DNA of 12,980 nt, from the NCBI GenBank assembly GCA_934647145.1, contig CAKUFB010000049.1:1-12980 (forward strand). The letters run 5' to 3'. The DNA is from an uncultured Clostridia bacterium (GTDB lineage: Bacteria; Bacillota; Clostridia; Christensenellales; Aristaeellaceae). Below are positions 10,590 to 12,980 of the stretch, piece by piece (within the stretch, counting starts at the first letter, position 1; each line of letters opens with the position of its first letter). The notes beneath the pieces were generated by a model. It worked only from the letters and a program-made list of their open reading frames with translations, made no database searches and was not told the DNA's origin. The position numbers were made by a program, and so were the translations under genes.

Positions 10590-12287
10590 ATGCTGCTTGA
10601 ACTGAACATCCGCAACATCGCGCTGATCGAACGGCTGCATCTGGAGCTGGGCGAGGGGCTGAACGTGCTCACCGGCGAGACCGGCGCGGGCAAGTCGATC
10701 GTCATCGACTCGGTCAATCTGGTGCTGGGCGGGCGCGCCGACCGGGAGCTGATCCGCACGGGCGCGGACAGGGCGAGCGTGCAGGCGGTGTTCGATGTGG
10801 CGGGCAATGAAAAGATCAAATCGCTGCTGGAGAGCTGGCAGCTGGAGGCTGAGGACGGCATACTGACCCTCGGACGCGAGCTCTCCCAGAGCGGGCGCAA
10901 CATCTGCCGGGTAGCCGGAAACGTCGTGCCGCTCTCCCAGCTGCGCCAGATCGCCGCGATGCTGGTGGAAATGCACGGCCAGCACGAGCATCAGTCGCTG
11001 ATGACCCCGGCCAACCACCTGGGCATACTCGACCACTACGGCAGCGAGGATCACGTACACCTGGCCGAGCAGGTCAAGGGCCAGTTTGAGGAGTTCAGCG
11101 CCGTGAAGCGCCGCCTGCAGCAGCTCCTGAGCGACCTGCGCGACCGTGCGCTCAAGCAGGAGGTGCTCTCCCGGCAGAAGGAGGAGATCGAGAGCCTGCG
11201 CCTGAAAAAGGGCGAGGACGAAAAGCTCGAGCGCCAGTTCACGCTGATGCAGAACGCCGAAAAGCTGTCCTCGTCGGTCGAAAAGGCCTACCGCCTGGTC
11301 TACACGGGCACCGAGCGCTCCCCCAGCGCCGCCGAGGCCCTGCGCCGCGCGTCCTCCGCGATGGACAAGATTTCCGGCATCGACGCGCGCTTCGACGCGC
11401 TCAGCAGCCGCCTGAACGAGCTGTACATCGGCGCGCAGGACGCGGGCTACGAGCTGCAGGACCTGATGGAGGGGCTGGACTTCGACCCCGCCGCCTTCGA
11501 CCGGGTCGGCAGCCGCCTGGAGGACATCGAAAAGCTCAAGCGCAAGTACGGGCCGGAGCTTTCCGACGTGCTGCGCCAGAAGGAGGAGATCGACAGGCAG
11601 CTGGCCGCGCTGGATGAGGGCGATCTGCGCGCAGACGAGCTTCGCGAGCAGGCCTCCTTCTGCGAAACGCAGCTGCGCCTCTCCGCGCAGGCGCTTTCTC
11701 AGACGCGCGAGCAGCTGGCCCGCCGCTTCGAGCAGGCCGTGACCGGGCAGCTGGCTCAGCTGGGCATGAACCGCGTGCGCTTCGAGGCGCGCCTGACCCG
11801 CCTGGAGCAGCCGGGCGCGCAGGGCTTCGACTCGGTCGAGTTCTTCATCTCGCCCAACCCCGGCGAGCCGCTCAGGCCGCTGTCCGCCACCGCGTCGGGC
11901 GGCGAGCTCTCCCGCATCATGCTGGCCATCAAGACCATCATGGCCGACCGCGACCAGGTGGGCACGATGATCTTCGACGAGATTGACACCGGCATCAGCG
12001 GGCGCATGGCTCAGGTCGTCGGCGAAAAGATGAGCGCCATCGGCCGCAGGCGGCAGGTCATTGCGGTCAGTCACCTACCCCAGATCGCCGCGCTGGGCGA
12101 CCACCACTTCCTGGTCGAGAAGACCGTGAAGGACGGCCGCACCGGCAGCAGCGTGCGCGCCCTGTCTACCGACGAGCGCGTGGACGAAATCGCGCGCATG
12201 GTCGGCGGCGCGGGCGACCTTGAAACTGGCCGTGCCCACGCCCGGAGCATGCTCGAGGCAGCGCACAGGGTACGCTGGGGAGGCTGA
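10590..12287 (+). CDS. recN: DNA repair protein RecN
   Basis: This 565-aa SMC-like ATPase acts early in double-strand break repair. Walker A is G-E-T-G-A-G-K-S (29-36). Two central coiled-coil stretches (about 150-220 and 290-385) fold back. The ABC signature is S-A-T-A-S-G-G-E-L-S-R (432-442), Walker B is M-I-F-D-E-I-D-T-G-I-S-G (460-471), and the switch region is V-S-H-L-P-Q-I-A (493-500). The length matches RecN in other bacteria. GGGAGGGAG precedes the ATG. The stop codon TGA (12285-12287) forms the base of the inner stem of a bulged-C hairpin. spoIVB, often the next gene in endospore formers, is absent; a convergent gene follows instead. Confidence 0.96.
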   Translation: MLLELNIRNIALIERLHLELGEGLNVLTGETGAGKSIVIDSVNLVLGGRADRELIRTGADRASVQAVFDVAGNEKIKSLLESWQLEAEDGILTLGRELSQSGRNICRVAGNVVPLSQLRQIAAMLVEMHGQHEHQSLMTPANHLGILDHYGSEDHVHLAEQVKGQFEEFSAVKRRLQQLLSDLRDRALKQEVLSRQKEEIESLRLKKGEDEKLERQFTLMQNAEKLSSSVEKAYRLVYTGTERSPSAAEALRRASSAMDKISGIDARFDALSSRLNELYIGAQDAGYELQDLMEGLDFDPAAFDRVGSRLEDIEKLKRKYGPELSDVLRQKEEIDRQLAALDEGDLRADELREQASFCETQLRLSAQALSQTREQLARRFEQAVTGQLAQLGMNRVRFEARLTRLEQPGAQGFDSVEFFISPNPGEPLRPLSATASGGELSRIMLAIKTIMADRDQVGTMIFDEIDTGISGRMAQVVGEKMSAIGRRRQVIAVSHLPQIAALGDHHFLVEKTVKDGRTGSSVRALSTDERVDEIARMVGGAGDLETGRAHARSMLEAAHRVRWGG

Positions 12288-12312
12288 CTTTCTGAGAAAG
12301 TCACCTCCCCAG
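12275..12312 (+). repeat. Bulged-C hairpin, copy 3 (over recN stop codon)
   Basis: The outer stem CTGGGGAGG (12275-12283) pairs perfectly with CCTCCCCAG (12304-12312). C12284 is bulged. The inner stem TGACTTTC (12285-12292) pairs with GAAAGTCA (12296-12303) around a TGA loop. The outer right arm is identical to copy 2, while the inner stem differs from both other copies and is still fully paired. Confidence 0.8.
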
Positions 12313-12325
12313 GCCCCTCCCGGAA

Positions 12326-12372
12326 AGCAGCTGCAAGAAAAGCATGCTGCTGCAGAATGGCGCAATTCTTGC
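12326..12372 (+). repeat. Crossing-pair module, copy 2
   Basis: AGCAG (12326-12330) pairs with CTGCT (12347-12351), and GCAAGAA (12333-12339) with TTCTTGC (12366-12372). The order and crossing topology are as at 3841-3888. The first stem differs by one base on each side (A-T here, G-C there). GCTGCAAGAA and TTCTTGCCCGG are shared with copy 1. The following 60 bp (to about 12435) hold weaker resemblances to the later modules. Confidence 0.5.
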
Positions 12373-12439
12373 CCGGCCGGGCGGTGCTTTGCCGCGGAGG
12401 GGGAATTCAGCCTGCTGAGCATGTGAACTGCACAACAAA

Positions 12440-12485
12440 CCGCGCCGGACAGAGGGAATATTCCTTCCGTTCGGCGCGGCTTTTT
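12440..12485. terminator. Long intrinsic terminator between convergent genes
   Basis: CCGCGCCGGAC (12440-12450) pairs with GTTCGGCGCGG (12469-12479), allowing one G-U. The interior AGGGAATATTCCTT is nearly self-complementary, giving a very long stem. CTTTTT (12480-12485) follows on the plus strand, fitting recN termination. Read on the minus strand, the flank gives TTTGTTG, so it may also terminate the converging gene that ends at 12531. Confidence 0.85.
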
Positions 12486-12530
12486 GCGGTTACACCGTTA
12501 AGCTTGCCTGAATACCGGGCTTTTCGGCGG

Positions 12531-12980
12531 TTACAGACCTGCTCGCTCCTCAACATACTCGAACAGCCGCGTTTCGCCTTTTCTCAGATTGAGCGTGAGC
12601 CGGTCGCAGGGCGCGTATACCTGACCGGAGAACACCTCGCGAAGGGCGCGCCGCGAAGGCAGATGCAGCGTGAATGAGCCGTCCTTAACCGCGTGCAGGC
12701 CGACGTAGCCCTGGCAGGCGTACACAATCGCATCCTCGTGCGCGTACAGGAACACTCCGGCCTTCCGGGCCAGCGCCCGCAGCACGCGCGTCGTCAGCGC
12801 GGTCGAGCCGAAGTAGACCAGCGTACACTCCCCTGCCTGCTTCATCGCGAAGGCGGGCAGGCCGTTTTCCTTATACACGCCCAACACGATTGCGTCCGGA
12901 TCGTCGACCACAAAGGCCGGGTCGGGCGCCTGCGTCGCGACGGGGATAGGCGCGCCGCCGCTGCGATAGAAGCCCATGCC
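12531..12980 (-). CDS. C-terminal part of a probable glycoside hydrolase (beta-galactosidase/GH42-like), partial
   Basis: The open frame ends at TAA (12533-12531) and runs off the right edge. About 149 residues are visible, and the first ATG (12977) is probably internal. The fragment reads like the tail of large clostridial and Paenibacillus glycosidases related to GH42 beta-galactosidases. A segment T-L-V-Y-F-G-S-T-A-L-T-T-R-V-L-R-A-L-A is followed by A-R-K-A-G-V-F-L-Y, D-A-I-V-Y-A, an H-A-x-K-D-G-S-F-T-L-H-L-P strand, and a closing G-E-T-R-L-F-E-Y. These match my recollection of the beta-sandwich end domain in such proteins; the catalytic part is outside the window. Family assignment is tentative. 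It is convergent to recN and functionally unrelated to the block. Confidence 0.5.
   Translation of the reverse strand, partial: GMGFYRSGGAPIPVATQAPDPAFVVDDPDAIVLGVYKENGLPAFAMKQAGECTLVYFGSTALTTRVLRALARKAGVFLYAHEDAIVYACQGYVGLHAVKDGSFTLHLPSRRALREVFSGQVYAPCDRLTLNLRKGETRLFEYVEERAGL

Noticed and set aside
12531..12977. Complete small gene starting at 12977
   Set aside because: The open frame continues to the window edge, and the visible sequence looks like the end of a large enzyme, so it is treated as partial.

Overview
The window is GC-rich bacterial DNA with an almost continuous run of plus-strand housekeeping genes. The gene order is asp23/gls24, amaP, nusB, a TsaD/Kae1-like gene, folD, xseA, xseB, ispA, a DUF212/YuiD gene, dxs, argR and recN. 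This is the classic Bacillota block (B. subtilis yqhY-nusB-folD-xseA-xseB-ispA-dxs-ahrC-recN). The amaP neighbour and the nusB-linked TsaD paralogue point to Clostridia, probably a GC-rich anaerobe. I cannot name a genus. Sporulation genes that often flank this block (spoIIIA upstream, spoIVB downstream) are not visible. tlyA is also missing between dxs and argR.

Layout. Positions 1-130 hold a poly-G run, a fragment that matches an internal repeat, and a hairpin. A minus-strand membrane-anchored M23 peptidase (131-676) is divergent from asp23. A strong sigma-A-type promoter (776-805), with an inverted repeat across its -35, drives unit 1: asp23-amaP-nusB-tsaD-like (834-3812). A 317-bp intergenic region precedes unit 2: folD-xseA-xseB-ispA (4130-7284), in which successive genes overlap. 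A 400-bp intergenic region precedes unit 3: yuiD-like, dxs, argR, recN (7685-12287). A convergent minus-strand gene, the C-terminal end of a probable glycoside hydrolase, enters from the right edge. A long bidirectional-looking terminator separates it from recN.

The genes cover envelope homeostasis (Asp23 on its AmaP anchor), transcription antitermination (NusB), one-carbon metabolism (FolD), DNA repair (exonuclease VII, RecN), isoprenoid synthesis (Dxs, IspA and perhaps the PAP2-like YuiD homologue) and arginine-responsive regulation (ArgR).

The most unusual content is non-coding. All three gaps that break the block carry related, modular, hairpin-rich repeats. These are a two-part hairpin with a bulged C at the same joint in every copy (twice built over the upstream stop codon), a pair of crossing complementarities, a small TGA-loop hairpin, a 12/11/12 hairpin with a conserved CATAGATT-like loop on changing arms, and a closing CCCC-CAA-GGG module. 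Several base pairs change on both sides between copies, which suggests selection on RNA or DNA secondary structure. I do not recognise this as a named element.
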